A stretch of DNA of 64,000 nucleotides. It comes from Collimonas sp. PA-H2 (lineage in GTDB: Bacteria > Pseudomonadota > Gammaproteobacteria > Burkholderiales > Burkholderiaceae_D). The notes beneath the pieces were generated by a model. That model searched no databases. It saw only the letters and a list, made by a program, of their open reading frames with translations, and was not told the DNA's origin. The translations under genes were made by a program, and so were the position numbers. Below are positions 9,815 through 20,268 of the stretch, one piece after another. Location: contig NZ_PDBX01000001.1 in the NCBI RefSeq assembly GCF_002564105.1, positions 868,001 through 932,000 of the forward strand, given 5' to 3'. Numbering within the stretch: position 1 is the first letter of the stretch; every line of letters starts with the position of its first letter.

Positions 9815-10260
9815 GTGGTGTCTGGGGTTGCTTTTGACGCTGCCGTTGCTTTTGATTTTGAAGTTGGGGTTGCTTTTGAAGTACCCCGCATTGAGACGTT
9901 GCCAAATCCGGCGCGTGTCAGCCGGGAATTGTGGGGGACATGTCTGAGCCGAAGGCGAGTTTTGTCCCCCACCCGGCTGATACGCGCCGGATTTGGGGAC
10001 CTCCTGCGGAGGTGACGGCTTCGGCAGGAGCGGTGCTCCAGCCCTTCTTTTTGGTTACTTTTCTTGCGCCCGGCGAGGGGGCGAAGCAAGAAAAAGTGAC
10101 TGGCTGCCGGCCCCCCCGGCAAACATCCACGGAGCAGCAAACGTTTTAGCAACCCTCAGGCCGTTCTTAGCATGCCACCGCACTCACTCCGTAGAACGTC
10201 AAATGGGGTCAGAGTAATTTTCGCAAAAACCGCGAAAAAAAACTCTGACCCCATTTGACT
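9815..10260. repeat. composite hairpin repeat, copy 1
   Basis: This element of about 445 bp recurs at 42126-42549. In order it holds three 18-bp direct repeats beginning GTTGCTTTTGA; a very long imperfect hairpin whose arms start CCAAATCCGGCGCGT and end ACGCGCCGGATTTGG (about 9902-9998); a second hairpin, GGTTACTTTTCTTGC against GCAAGAAAAAGTGAC; and a third, CAAATGGGGTCAGAGT against ACTCTGACCCCATTTG, closing the element at 10260. No open frame is supported. It fills the whole gap between the feo operon and the SorC-type regulator and may act as a bidirectional transcription barrier. Confidence 0.8.
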
Positions 10261-10284
10261 GCTTTTGCGTTCAGTTACGGTTGG

Positions 10285-11262
10285 CTAGTCATCCTGCAGG
10301 GCAAACCGCGCACAATACTCGTCGGTGATCAAGCCCGACCACCACCCACCCCGCAACACCGCCCGGATCGCCTCCGCCTTCTTCGCCCCACCCGCCATTC
10401 CGATCACCGGCTTCGACGGCGGCGATCTTAACGGCAAACTGGTGACCCGCTCCTCGATAGGCGAAGCAATCAGCCGCCCATCCCCCGCAATCGCATGCCC
10501 GATCATCTCCCCCACCGCCCCATGCGCCTGCAACTGCGCCACCTCCGCCGCGGTAAGAAAGCCATCCTCATGCATAGGACAGCCAGGCGCAATCGTACCG
10601 ACCCCGATAAACGTCACATCCGCCTGCTGCGCCAGATCCGCTACGATACGGTACACCCGGTGATGACACCACTGCCGCATATCCTCGGCGCTGTCCGCCA
10701 CCAGCGGCGCCGGCAGCAAAAAGAAACGCCCCTGCGTTTTATCCGCAACCGTCAGCGCCACGTCATAGCGGTTCGACGAACCGTCCGCCGCAATCGCCCC
10801 CACCATCGACACAATCCGGTGCTGCGGCCTGTCCATTTCACTCACCGCCTCCAGCACCGCCTTCAGGGTGCGGCCGGAACCGACATTCACCACCAGCGGA
10901 TTTTCCTGCTGCAGGTAGCGCTCGACAACCTCGGCGCCCACCACCGCCAGCATCTGCTGCACGCCGGCATCGTCCACCATCTTATTGGCCACCTTATCGG
11001 CCGCACCCATGCTCGGCACCACATGGCACTGCTCCAGGCCATAGCGCTGCTGCAAGGCTGCCGCCAGCTCCAGGCATTCCGATACCGGATGCTCGACCCG
11101 CACCTTGACCAGCCCCGATTCGCGCGCATAAGCCACCAGCCGCTGCGCCATCTGCCGCGAAATACCCAGGTGGTCGGCGATCTCATTCTGGGTATCGCCA
11201 ACCACGTAATACATCCACGCAGCCCGGGCTGCGAGATCCAGTTTTTCATTTCTTGATGCCAT
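10285..11262 (-). CDS. SorC/DeoR-type sugar-binding transcriptional regulator
   Basis: A 325-residue regulator. The N-terminus has an HTH (TQNEIADHLGISRQMAQRLV near residues 24-43), and the rest is the SorC effector-binding fold, with VNVGSGRTLKAVLEAV, FIGVGTIAPGCPMHEDGFL and the end segment WWSGLITDEYCARFAL. Such proteins are tetrameric and respond to phosphorylated sugars or polyols. It is transcribed divergently from the polyol ABC operon, and the intervening region contains repeated TTTGCTCAA sites. It is therefore the likely local regulator, comparable to DalR/SorC. Whether it represses or activates is not decidable from sequence. Confidence 0.86.
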   Translation of the reverse strand: MASRNEKLDLAARAAWMYYVVGDTQNEIADHLGISRQMAQRLVAYARESGLVKVRVEHPVSECLELAAALQQRYGLEQCHVVPSMGAADKVANKMVDDAGVQQMLAVVGAEVVERYLQQENPLVVNVGSGRTLKAVLEAVSEMDRPQHRIVSMVGAIAADGSSNRYDVALTVADKTQGRFFLLPAPLVADSAEDMRQWCHHRVYRIVADLAQQADVTFIGVGTIAPGCPMHEDGFLTAAEVAQLQAHGAVGEMIGHAIAGDGRLIASPIEERVTSLPLRSPPSKPVIGMAGGAKKAEAIRAVLRGGWWSGLITDEYCARFALQDD

Positions 11263-11415
11263 TTGATGTCCCTTTTTCGTCGGCGTGCGGCAACGCTGAG
11301 CTCTTGTTGCAGTGCACTGCAGCCGCCGCCTGCGTACGGCATGCGATCACGAATTGTCCCAGATAGCGCACCGCAACATAAGCATTCGGCAGGGATTTAT
11401 TCGGCAAAAAAAATC

Positions 11416-11471
11416 TTGACATGACTTGGATCATGAATGATTATTTGCTCAACGAGAAGTCTTTTGCTCAA
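11416..11471 (+). promoter_or_regulatory. polyol operon promoter with repeated TTTGCTCAA sites
   Basis: A TTGACA (11416-11421), a 17-bp spacer and GATTAT (11439-11444) form a credible sigma-70 promoter pointing at the ABC operon. Two identical 9-mers TTTGCTCAA lie at 11444-11452 and 11463-11471 as direct repeats, 19 bp start to start, overlapping the -10 region and the likely transcription start. This placement suits repression by the divergent SorC-type protein. Confidence 0.58.
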
Positions 11472-11625
11472 TATTTTCACTGAAGCGCACGAAAATGCAG
11501 AACAAGGGACAGCGTTACAACAGCTTTCAGGCGGCCGGCGCAAGCGCGGCGTGCCGAAGAAAGTGACAAAGCGAAGCCGCGCAAGTCGGCATGGCTAATT
11601 GATGATTCCTACCACGGAGACAAAC

Positions 11626-12963
11626 ATGAAACGTCGCAGCATCGGCAACAGCCCGTTCGCAGCCATCTTGGCCCCTCTTTCCATGGCAATGCTCTGCAGC
11701 AGCGCCTGGGCCGCCCCGGTTACCGTCAACATCGCAACGATCAACAATCCGGACATGATCGAACTGCAAAAGCTTTCCACCAATTTCGAAACCGCCAATC
11801 CCGACATCAAGCTGCGCTGGGTGGTGCTGGAAGAAAACGTCCTGCGCCAGCGCGTCACTACCGACATCGCCACCGGCAGCGGCCAGTTCGACCTGATGAC
11901 CATCGGCGCGTATGAAGCGCCGATCTGGGCCAAGAAAGGCTGGCTGGCGCCGATGGAAGGCCTGCCTGCCAGCTACGATGAAGGCGACCTGATCAAGACC
12001 GTGCGCGACGGCCTGACCGAAGGCGGCAAGCTGTACGCGCTGCCGTTCTACGCCGAAAGCTCGATGACCTACTACCGCAAGGACTTGTTTGCAGAAAAGG
12101 GCTTGAAAATGCCTGAGCATCCGACCTACACGGACATCGCCGGCTTCGCTGAAAAACTCACCGACAAGCAGAACGGCATCGCCGGCATCTGCCTGCGCGG
12201 CCGCGCCGGCTGGGGCGAGAACATGGCGCTGGTCGGCACCATGGTGAATACCTTCGGCGCCCGCTGGTTCGATGAAAAATGGCAGCCGCAGTTGAATACG
12301 CCGGAATGGAAAAACGCCGTCACCACCTATGTCGACCTGCTGCGCAAATACGGTCCGCAAGGCGCCACTTCCAACGGCTTCAACGAAAACCTGGTGCTGT
12401 TCTCCAGCGGCAAATGCGGTATGTGGATAGACGCCACCGTCGCCGCCGGCATGATCTACAGCAGCAAGGAATCGAAGGTCGTAGGCAAGGTCGCGTTTGC
12501 GCCGGCGCCGGTGGCCGTCACGCCGAAGGGCGCGCACTGGCTGTGGATCTGGTCGCTGGCGATTCCGAAGTCGTCGAAATCGCAAGACGCCGCCAAGAAA
12601 TTCGCCGCCTGGGCCACTTCCAAGGAATACATCCAGCTGGTAGCCAAGGAAAAAGGCTGGGGCCTGGTTCCTCCCGGCACCCGCATGTCGACCTACGCTT
12701 CGCCTGACTACAAGAAGGCCGCGCCGTATTCCGACTTCGTCCTGAGCGCGATCCAGACTGCCGACACCAAGGACGCCACCTTGCAGAAAGTGCCTTACAC
12801 CGGCATCCAGTTTGCGACGATTCCCGAGTTCCAGTCGCTCGGCACGGTAGTCGGCCAGGCGATTGCCGGAGCGCTGGCGGGCAAGTCGACCGTCGACGTC
12901 GCGTTGCAGACCTCGCAGAGCCAAGCGGACCGGGTAATGCGTCAAGGGCGTTATATTAAATAA
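11626..12963 (+). CDS. polyol (mannitol/sorbitol/arabinitol-type) ABC substrate-binding protein
   Basis: Periplasmic family 1 extracellular solute-binding protein of about 445 residues. The ATG at 11626 gives a signal peptide (MKRRSIGNSPFAAILAPLSM...SAWA). The body is close to SmoE/MtlE: NIATINNPDMIELQKLS, QFDLMTIGAYEAPIWAKKGW, SSMTYYRKDLFAEKGL and AHWLWIWSLAIPKSSK. It is the first gene of the operon and is separated from the permease genes by a hairpin repeat, which would favour a higher level of binding protein than of permease. The substrate class is inferred from the dehydrogenase and xylulokinase downstream. Confidence 0.88.
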   Translation: MKRRSIGNSPFAAILAPLSMAMLCSSAWAAPVTVNIATINNPDMIELQKLSTNFETANPDIKLRWVVLEENVLRQRVTTDIATGSGQFDLMTIGAYEAPIWAKKGWLAPMEGLPASYDEGDLIKTVRDGLTEGGKLYALPFYAESSMTYYRKDLFAEKGLKMPEHPTYTDIAGFAEKLTDKQNGIAGICLRGRAGWGENMALVGTMVNTFGARWFDEKWQPQLNTPEWKNAVTTYVDLLRKYGPQGATSNGFNENLVLFSSGKCGMWIDATVAAGMIYSSKESKVVGKVAFAPAPVAVTPKGAHWLWIWSLAIPKSSKSQDAAKKFAAWATSKEYIQLVAKEKGWGLVPPGTRMSTYASPDYKKAAPYSDFVLSAIQTADTKDATLQKVPYTGIQFATIPEFQSLGTVVGQAIAGALAGKSTVDVALQTSQSQADRVMRQGRYIK

Positions 12964-12978
12964 ATGCGCAAGTAATCC

Positions 12979-13098
12979 GTAGGGTGGGCACTCCGTGCCC
13001 ACGCGTGACCGTGATAGCCGGAGTACAGACTCACACGGCAGCAAAGCAGGCAAAGACGCGGAGTACATCCACGCGTGGGCACGGAGTGCCCACCCTAC
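12979..13098. repeat. GTAGGGTGGGC hairpin repeat inside the polyol operon
   Basis: Perfect 29-bp inverted arms lie at 12979-13007 and 13070-13098, beginning GTAGGGTGGGCACTCCGTGC and ending GAGTGCCCACCCTAC, around a 62-bp centre. The core matches the dispersed family seen at 1978, 24059 and 24372 but lacks the outer ATGCCGTTCAG hairpins. It lies between the binding-protein stop and the first permease start, the position where REP hairpins stabilise upstream mRNA in other sugar operons. Confidence 0.82.
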
Positions 13099-13141
13099 CC
13101 CTTCTCGCCAATCGGCGCGACAAAAATGTAAGAGGTAAATC

Positions 13142-14071
13142 ATGTCAACTCCTTTCGCCCAGGCTGCCAGCGCGGCCGTGCTGGCGCGGCCCAGCGCCAG
13201 CAAGTTCAAGCCGGTACGGCTGCTGCAAACGCCTTCCGTGCTGTTGCTGCTGCTGTGGATGATCGTGCCGCTGGCGATGACGTTGTACTTCTCGGTCATC
13301 CGCTACAACCTGATGATGCCGGATGCTACCGGTTTCGTCGGCCTGGACAACTATGCCTTCCTGCTCAGCGATCCGGCATTCTGGCCGTCGATCCTCAATA
13401 CGCTGGTGCTGATCGGTTCGGTGCTGGTCATCAGCGTGGTCGGCGGCACCTTGCTGGCGGTGCTATTCGACCAGCCCTTCTTCGGCCGCGGCATTGCTCG
13501 CCTGCTGGTGATCGGTCCCTTCTTCGTAATGCCCACCGTAGCCGCCCTGATCTGGAAAAACATGATCCTGCATCCGGTCTACGGCCTGCTGGCATGGGCT
13601 ATGCGCCTGGTCGGCCTGGAACCGGTCGACTGGCTGGCTGAATACCCGATGCTGTCGGTGATCATGATCGTCGCCTGGCAATGGATTCCGTTTGCCTTCC
13701 TGATCCTGCTGACCGCACTGCAGTCGCTGGACATGGAACAGAAGGAAGCGGCGCAGCTGGACGGCGCCGGGCCGGTGCGGGTGTTCTGGTATGTGGTGCT
13801 GCCGCATCTCAAGCGCGCCATCACGGTCGTCATCATGATCGAAACCATTTTCCTGCTGTCGATCTTCGCCGAAATCTTCACCACTACCGCTGGCGGCCCC
13901 GGCACGGCGACCACCAACCTGGCTTATCTGGTGTATTCGATCGGCCTGCAGCAATTCGACATCGGCATCGCCTCGGCCGGCGGCATCATCGCCGTGGTGC
14001 TGGCTAACATAGTGTCGTTCTTCCTGGTACGGATGATGGCCAAGAACCTGAAAGGAGCGAACGAAAAATGA
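13142..14071 (+). CDS. polyol ABC transporter permease 1 (SmoF/MtlF-like)
   Basis: Inner-membrane permease of about 309 residues (MalF-type, binding-protein-dependent transport family) with six predicted helices after a cytoplasmic N-terminus. The EAA loop, contacted by the ATPase, is visible as EAAQLDGAGPVRVFWYVVLP near residue 202. An AGAGGT precedes the ATG by a few bases. The stop overlaps the start of the second permease (14068-14071, ATGA). It forms a heterodimer with that permease. Confidence 0.9.
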   Translation: MSTPFAQAASAAVLARPSASKFKPVRLLQTPSVLLLLLWMIVPLAMTLYFSVIRYNLMMPDATGFVGLDNYAFLLSDPAFWPSILNTLVLIGSVLVISVVGGTLLAVLFDQPFFGRGIARLLVIGPFFVMPTVAALIWKNMILHPVYGLLAWAMRLVGLEPVDWLAEYPMLSVIMIVAWQWIPFAFLILLTALQSLDMEQKEAAQLDGAGPVRVFWYVVLPHLKRAITVVIMIETIFLLSIFAEIFTTTAGGPGTATTNLAYLVYSIGLQQFDIGIASAGGIIAVVLANIVSFFLVRMMAKNLKGANEK

Positions 14072-14883
14072 AAGCTAAAAACACCAATCGCCTGTGGCTG
14101 GGCGTGCTGGCCTGGGCCTGCGCCATTGTCCTGTTCTTCCCCATCTTCTGGGTGGCGATCACCGCCTTCAAGACCGAGCACCAGGCTTATGTGCCTAGCC
14201 TGATTTTCTGGCCGACGCTGGAAAGCTTCCACGAAGTGCTGGCGCGCAGCAGCTACATGAACTTCGTCAGCAACTCGCTGATCGTCTCGCTCGGCTCCAC
14301 CGTGCTGGCGCTGCTGATCGCGGTGCCGGCAGCCTACTCGATGGCCTTCTTCCCGACCGCCAAGACCCAGAAACTGCTGCTGTGGATGCTGTCGACCAAG
14401 ATGATGCCTGCGGTCGGCGTGCTGATCCCGATCTACCTGCTGGCCAAGAACAGCGGCCTGCTCGACACCGTGACCGGCCTGACCATCATCTATACCCTGA
14501 TCAACCTGCCGATCGCGGTGTGGATGGCGTTCACCTATTTCAACGACGTGCCCAAGGAAATCCTGGAAGCGGCACGCATAGACGGCGCCAACGCCTGGCA
14601 GGAAATGCTGTACCTGCTGCTGCCGACGTCCATGCCGGGACTGGTCTCGACCGCCCTGCTGCTGATCATCCTGTCCTGGAACGAAGCATTCTGGAGCATC
14701 AACCTGACCAGCGTCAGCGGCGCCCCGCTGACCGTCTTCATCGCTTCCTATTCGAATCCGGAAGGCTTGTTCTGGGCTAAGCTGTCGGCGGCATCCTTGT
14801 TGGCGATCGCGCCGATCATGGTGCTCGGCTGGCTGGCGCAAAAGCAGCTGGTGCGCGGCCTCACCTTTGGCGCGGTGAAATGA
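14068..14883 (+). CDS. polyol ABC transporter permease 2 (SmoG/MtlG-like)
   Basis: Second permease of about 271 residues (MalG-type). Hydrophobic segments begin at residue 9, and the EAA loop reads EAARIDGANAWQEMLYLLLP near residue 168. Coupled to permease 1 at its start and to the HAD gene at its end (14880-14883, ATGA). The strongly conserved STKMMPAVGVLIPIYL segment in the middle is typical of mannitol/sorbitol permeases. Confidence 0.9.
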   Translation: MKAKNTNRLWLGVLAWACAIVLFFPIFWVAITAFKTEHQAYVPSLIFWPTLESFHEVLARSSYMNFVSNSLIVSLGSTVLALLIAVPAAYSMAFFPTAKTQKLLLWMLSTKMMPAVGVLIPIYLLAKNSGLLDTVTGLTIIYTLINLPIAVWMAFTYFNDVPKEILEAARIDGANAWQEMLYLLLPTSMPGLVSTALLLIILSWNEAFWSINLTSVSGAPLTVFIASYSNPEGLFWAKLSAASLLAIAPIMVLGWLAQKQLVRGLTFGAVK

Positions 14884-15608
14884 CGCTGATGACGAATCCC
14901 GCAATGAACCAACATATCACTCACCTGATCTGCGACTGCGACGGCGTCCTGCTGGACAGTGAAAGCATCGCCCTCGCTGTCCTGCATCGGCAGCTGAGCA
15001 GCTACCTGCCGCGTGGCGTAGTGCAAAGCAACGGCCAGAACGAACTGGCGCTCGAGTTGGCGCTGCATGGCGCGATTGCGGAACGGCTGGGCATGATGAC
15101 CGACCAACTGCTGGATGAACTCAACGCCCAGTTCAGCCTCGGCTTGCTGGCGCCCGACTACTCCACCATCAACATGGCTGTCAGCCGCGCCTGCAGCGAA
15201 GAAGTCACGGCGGTGCCGGGCGTGATCGAAGTGCTGGCGGCGATCCCCTTGCCCAAGGCCGTCGCCAGCAACAGCAGCCTGTTGCGCATAGACGCCGGCT
15301 TGCGGCGCTGCGGCTTGCTGGAACTGTTCGACGGCCATATCCACAGCGGCCACGACATGGGCACGCCCAAGCCGGCGCCGGATGTCTACCTGGCGGCCGC
15401 CGCCGGCTTCCAGGTCGCGCCACGGCATTGCATCGCCATCGACGACAGCGTCACCGGCGTCCGTTCCGCGGTCGCCGCCGGCATCCGCGTGTTCGGCTTT
15501 ACCGGCGTTGCGCACGACCGCGGCCAGGCTGCCGCGCGCCTGCTGGCGGCGGGCGCCGAGCAGGTATTCGAGGACATGCAACAGCTGCCCGGCCTGCTGG
15601 CGGCTTAG
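14880..15608 (+). CDS. HAD-superfamily sugar-phosphate phosphatase
   Basis: A 242-residue haloacid dehalogenase-like hydrolase. Motif I is DCDGVLLDSE (nucleophile Asp and acid Asp), motif II is in KAVASNSSL, motif III is the Lys in GTPKPAPDVYL and motif IV is AIDDSVTGVRSA. The helical cap lies between motifs I and II, as in beta-phosphoglucomutase-like phosphatases. Such a gene is common in Smo/Mtl polyol operons, where it may dephosphorylate side products. The start overlaps permease 2; later ATGs at 14889 and 14904 are alternatives. Confidence 0.84.
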   Translation: MTLMTNPAMNQHITHLICDCDGVLLDSESIALAVLHRQLSSYLPRGVVQSNGQNELALELALHGAIAERLGMMTDQLLDELNAQFSLGLLAPDYSTINMAVSRACSEEVTAVPGVIEVLAAIPLPKAVASNSSLLRIDAGLRRCGLLELFDGHIHSGHDMGTPKPAPDVYLAAAAGFQVAPRHCIAIDDSVTGVRSAVAAGIRVFGFTGVAHDRGQAAARLLAAGAEQVFEDMQQLPGLLAA

Positions 15609-15691
15609 TTGCACAATTTTTACACGATTTCAGTCATCGCCCTGGCGCTGAGCGGCAAGGTGATTCGAGAATAAAACAGAAGGAGACCATC

Positions 15692-16837
<1,146 letters not shown>

Positions 16838-16913
16838 AACCACCGCCAGCCAGCCGACTATCGAGAACAGCGCTTTTGTCATTCGCGTTTATCAATATTT
16901 ATCAGGACTCATC

Positions 16914-18314
16914 ATGCAAGTCACTTCCTCCGCTGCCAATGGATCCGAGCAGATCTGGCTGCACATAGGCGCAGGCTCTTTCCACCGCGCCCACCAGGCG
17001 GTCTATCTTCATCATCTGATGGAGAGCGGCGACCGCAGCTGGTCGCTGGCGCTGGCCAACATCCGCGACGACATGACGCCGCTATTGGATGCGCTGGAAC
17101 AGCAGGACGGCGCCTATACGCTGGAAACCGTCACGCCCGGCGGCGTCCGCAGCTATGAAGTGATCCGCTCGATCAAGACCATCGTGCCGTGGGACGCCGC
17201 GCTGCTGGAACTGACCGCCATCGGCGCCCGCAGCAGCACCAAGGTGATTTCCTTCACCGTCACCGAAGGCGGCTACTATCTCGATCACCAGCATCGCCTC
17301 GACACCGCCAATCCCGATCTGGCCGCCGACCTGCAAGGCGAACTGAACACCATCTACGGCGCCATGACCGCCATCCTGCGCGCCCGCGCCGCGGCCAACG
17401 GCGGCCCGGTGACTCTGCTCAACTGCGACAACCTGCGCCATAACGGCGAACGCTTCCATGACGGCTTGCTGCAGTTTCTTGCACTGCGCGGCGAGACCGC
17501 CTTGCAGCAATGGGTAAAGGAACATACTCGCAGCCCCAATTCCATGGTCGACCGCATTACGCCGCGCCCTACCGACGAAGTGCGGGCGCGCGTGGCGCAG
17601 GCATGCGGCGAGCCCGATCCATGCGCGATCATGGCCGAATCGTTCATCCAGTGGGTGATCGAGGATGACTTTGCCGCCGGCCGTCCGGCGCTGGAAAAAG
17701 TCGGCGTCGAAATGGTGAAATCGGTGCTGCCCTATGAAGAAGCCAAGATCCGCATACTCAACGCCACCCACAGCTGCGTCGCCTGGGCCGGCACGCTGGT
17801 GGGGCTTACCTATATCGACCAGGATTGCGCGCGCCCGGATATCCGCAAAATGGCCTTCGACTATGTGACGCAAGACGTCATCCCCTGCCTGACGCCCAGT
17901 CCGCTCAATCTGGAAAGCTACCGCGATACCGTGCTGGAACGCTTCAGCAATCCGAATATCCAGGACAGCAACCAGCGCGTCGCCGCCGACGGCTTCTCCA
18001 AGATCCCTGGCTTCATCGTACCGACCTTGCAGGAATGCCTGGCGCGCGGCGCCGTACCGCATGCCACGCTGCTGCTGCCGGCGCTGTTCTTCCTGTTCCT
18101 GCAACGCTGGGCCAGCGGCGAGCTGCCCTACGCCTACCAGGACGGCGTGTTCGACGCCACCGCCACCCGCGCCATGCTGGCCAGCGCCGACCCTCTGCGC
18201 GCCTATTGCGCCGATACCGCCTTATGGGGCAAACTAGCTGGCAGCGCGCAGCTGGAATTACCGCTGCGCGAGGCAGTCATCCGGGTCCAGGATTGGCTGG
18301 CGCAACAAAGCTGA
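16914..18314 (+). CDS. polyol dehydrogenase of the mannitol dehydrogenase family (probable D-arabinitol/mannitol type)
   Basis: Cytoplasmic NAD-dependent oxidoreductase of about 466 residues. The N-terminal Rossmann part begins with [18 protein letters not shown], and the family signature appears around [11 protein letters not shown]. The catalytic Lys region is in [16 protein letters not shown]. Long-chain polyol dehydrogenases of this family oxidise mannitol, D-arabinitol or sorbitol to the ketose. A xylulokinase follows directly and no fructokinase is present, so D-arabinitol to D-xylulose is the most economical pathway; a broad-range enzyme is also possible. The start was chosen by homology to MDH proteins. 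Confidence 0.85.
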   Translation: MQVTSSAANGSEQIWLHIGAGSFHRAHQAVYLHHLMESGDRSWSLALANIRDDMTPLLDALEQQDGAYTLETVTPGGVRSYEVIRSIKTIVPWDAALLELTAIGARSSTKVISFTVTEGGYYLDHQHRLDTANPDLAADLQGELNTIYGAMTAILRARAAANGGPVTLLNCDNLRHNGERFHDGLLQFLALRGETALQQWVKEHTRSPNSMVDRITPRPTDEVRARVAQACGEPDPCAIMAESFIQWVIEDDFAAGRPALEKVGVEMVKSVLPYEEAKIRILNATHSCVAWAGTLVGLTYIDQDCARPDIRKMAFDYVTQDVIPCLTPSPLNLESYRDTVLERFSNPNIQDSNQRVAADGFSKIPGFIVPTLQECLARGAVPHATLLLPALFFLFLQRWASGELPYAYQDGVFDATATRAMLASADPLRAYCADTALWGKLAGSAQLELPLREAVIRVQDWLAQQS

Positions 18315-18499
18315 TCCGGCTGGATACCGCAACTACTGCCGTCGACCGGGTTCGCCCGGCCAGCGCCTGCGTGCGCTGAAAACTAATCTAGTTGTTTAAT
18401 CTATCTGTTGTTTATGTTGTTTGCGAGCGCGTGCGCCGGATAGTCCAAGCCGGCCCAGCCGCTCGCAACAAAGCGCCCTACGCGTAGAGGAATTGGAAA

Positions 18500-19990
18500 A
18501 TGTATCTGGGCATAGACCTGGGCACCTCGGAAGTCAAGGTAGTCCTGATGGACCAGGCCGGCAATCTGCTGGCCGACGCCGGCTCCGCACTCACTGTCTC
18601 GCGGCCGCAGCCGCGCTGGTCGGAGCAGGATCCGGAGCAGTGGTGGCAAGCCACCGGCGACACCATCGCCAAGCTGCGCGCCAAGGCGCCGCAGCAGTTC
18701 AGCGAGGTGCGCGCCATCGGCCTGTCCGGCCAGATGCATGGCGCGGTCGTGCTCGATGCCAAAGACAAGGTATTGCGTCCCGCGATACTCTGGAACGACC
18801 TGCGCAGCATCAGCGAATGCGCCGAACTTACCGCCCGCGCGCCGCAGCTGCACCAGATCGCCGGCAACCTCGCCATGCCCGGCTTCACCGCCCCCAAGCT
18901 GCTCTGGCTGGCGCGCCATGAACCGCAGATATTCGCCGCCATGGCCACCGTGCTGCTGCCCAAGGACTGGCTGCGCCTGAAACTCACCGGCAACAAAGTC
19001 TCCGAACCCTCCGACGCCGCCGGCACGTTATGGCTGGATGTCGCCAAGCGCGACTGGTCCGACCAACTGCTGGCCGCCACCGGCATGCGGCGCGCGCATA
19101 TGCCGCGCCTGGTGGAAGGCGGCGAATCTTCCGGCACGCTGCTGCCTGAAGTAGCCAAGGCCTGGGGCTTGTCGCCTGCAGTCATTGTCGCCGGCGGCGG
19201 CGGCGACGGCGCCGCCAGCGCGGTCGGCATCGGCGCGGTCAATCCCGGCGACGGCTTCATATCGCTAGGCACCTCCGGCGTGCTGTTCGTCGTCAACGAC
19301 CGCTTCCGCCCCAATCCCGCCCAGGCGGTACACGCCTTCTGCCACGCCCTGCCCGGCCGCTGGCACCAGATGAGCGTGATGCTCTCCGCCGCCAGCTGCC
19401 TGCGCTGGTTCTGCCGCCTGGTCAGCGTCGACGAAGCCACCCTGCTCAACGAAATCGCGGCGCTAGGCCCGGCCGAACTGGAAAACGCCCCACTGTTCCT
19501 GCCCTACCTGTCCGGCGAACGCACGCCCCACAACGACCCCTACGCCCAAGGCGTCTTCCATGGTTTGTCGCACGCCCACGGCCGCGCCGCCCTGGGCTAC
19601 GCCGTGATCGAAGGCGTCAGCTTCGGCATGGCCGACGGCCTGCATGCCTTGCATACGGCAGGTACCGAAGTGACCGAATTATCGCTGGTAGGCGGCGGCT
19701 CGCGCAGCCCCTACTGGGCGCAACTGATCGCCGATACGCTGAACGTGCGGATGGTGACCCACATCGGCAGCGAAACCGGCGGCGCGCTTGGCGCTGCACG
19801 GCTGGCCTGGCTGGCGGCCAATGATCAATCCGACAAGGAAGCCACCATTTGCGCCAAACCGCCGCAGCGCGAGGCATTCACGCCCAACCCACAGCGCCAT
19901 GCGGCTTTGCTGCCGCGGCTGGAGGCTTATCGGGAGATTTACCGCTGCCGGCCGCAACGCGTTGCGGACCCTGATCTGAGCCTGCATTGA
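18500..19990 (+). CDS. xylB: xylulokinase
   Basis: A 496-residue FGGY-family kinase with MYLGIDLGTSEVKVVLMD at the start, the substrate-binding SGQMHG segment near residue 77, the catalytic Asp region GGGGDGAASAVGIG, and the ATP site around SLVGGGSRSPYWAQLIAD. It phosphorylates D-xylulose to xylulose 5-phosphate, feeding the pentose phosphate pathway, and closes the polyol operon. A 185-bp gap with AT-rich bases and no clear terminator precedes it, so an additional promoter cannot be excluded. Confidence 0.91.
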   Translation: MYLGIDLGTSEVKVVLMDQAGNLLADAGSALTVSRPQPRWSEQDPEQWWQATGDTIAKLRAKAPQQFSEVRAIGLSGQMHGAVVLDAKDKVLRPAILWNDLRSISECAELTARAPQLHQIAGNLAMPGFTAPKLLWLARHEPQIFAAMATVLLPKDWLRLKLTGNKVSEPSDAAGTLWLDVAKRDWSDQLLAATGMRRAHMPRLVEGGESSGTLLPEVAKAWGLSPAVIVAGGGGDGAASAVGIGAVNPGDGFISLGTSGVLFVVNDRFRPNPAQAVHAFCHALPGRWHQMSVMLSAASCLRWFCRLVSVDEATLLNEIAALGPAELENAPLFLPYLSGERTPHNDPYAQGVFHGLSHAHGRAALGYAVIEGVSFGMADGLHALHTAGTEVTELSLVGGGSRSPYWAQLIADTLNVRMVTHIGSETGGALGAARLAWLAANDQSDKEATICAKPPQREAFTPNPQRHAALLPRLEAYREIYRCRPQRVADPDLSLH

Positions 19991-20061
19991 CTGGGCTTCA
20001 CTTTTGATTGATTGCTGATAAAATCATTGTCAGCTTTTGCGGTATCTATTGCGGAAGCAGT

Positions 20062-20137
20062 GCCGGTGTAGCTCAGTTGGTAGAGCAATTCATTCGTAAT
20101 GAAGAGGTCGGGGGTTCGACTCCTCTCTCCGGCACCA
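20062..20137 (+). tRNA. tRNA-Thr (anticodon CGU)
   Basis: Cloverleaf of 76 nt with encoded CCA. The acceptor 5' strand is GCCGGTG, the D arm GCTC AGTTGGTA GAGC, the anticodon loop TTCGTAA (anticodon CGT), the T loop TTCGACT and the 3' end CTCCGGCACCA. One T-T mismatch lies in the acceptor stem. It lies downstream of xylB and is followed by a strong terminator. No 3'-end duplicate marking an integrated element was seen further along. Confidence 0.93.
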
Positions 20138-20166
20138 CAAGGAATTTCAGGAAATCATCATAAAAC

Positions 20167-20205
20167 GCCGAAAACCAGGTAAAAACATGGTTTTCGGCTT
20201 TTTTT
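20167..20205 (+). terminator. intrinsic terminator of the tRNA-Thr gene
   Basis: The perfect 11-bp stem GCCGAAAACCA/TGGTTTTCGGC (20167-20177 and 20188-20198) is followed directly by seven T. Confidence 0.88.
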
Positions 20206-20268
20206 CATCTGCGATCGGCGCCAGTCGCGACAAGCCATAGTATTTTTCAAAACCTGAGATAAAAGCAT

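Noticed and set aside
11527..13299. A 590-residue leftward open frame over the polyol binding-protein gene
   Set aside because: Spans an intergenic hairpin repeat and two real genes on the other strand; no homology recognised.
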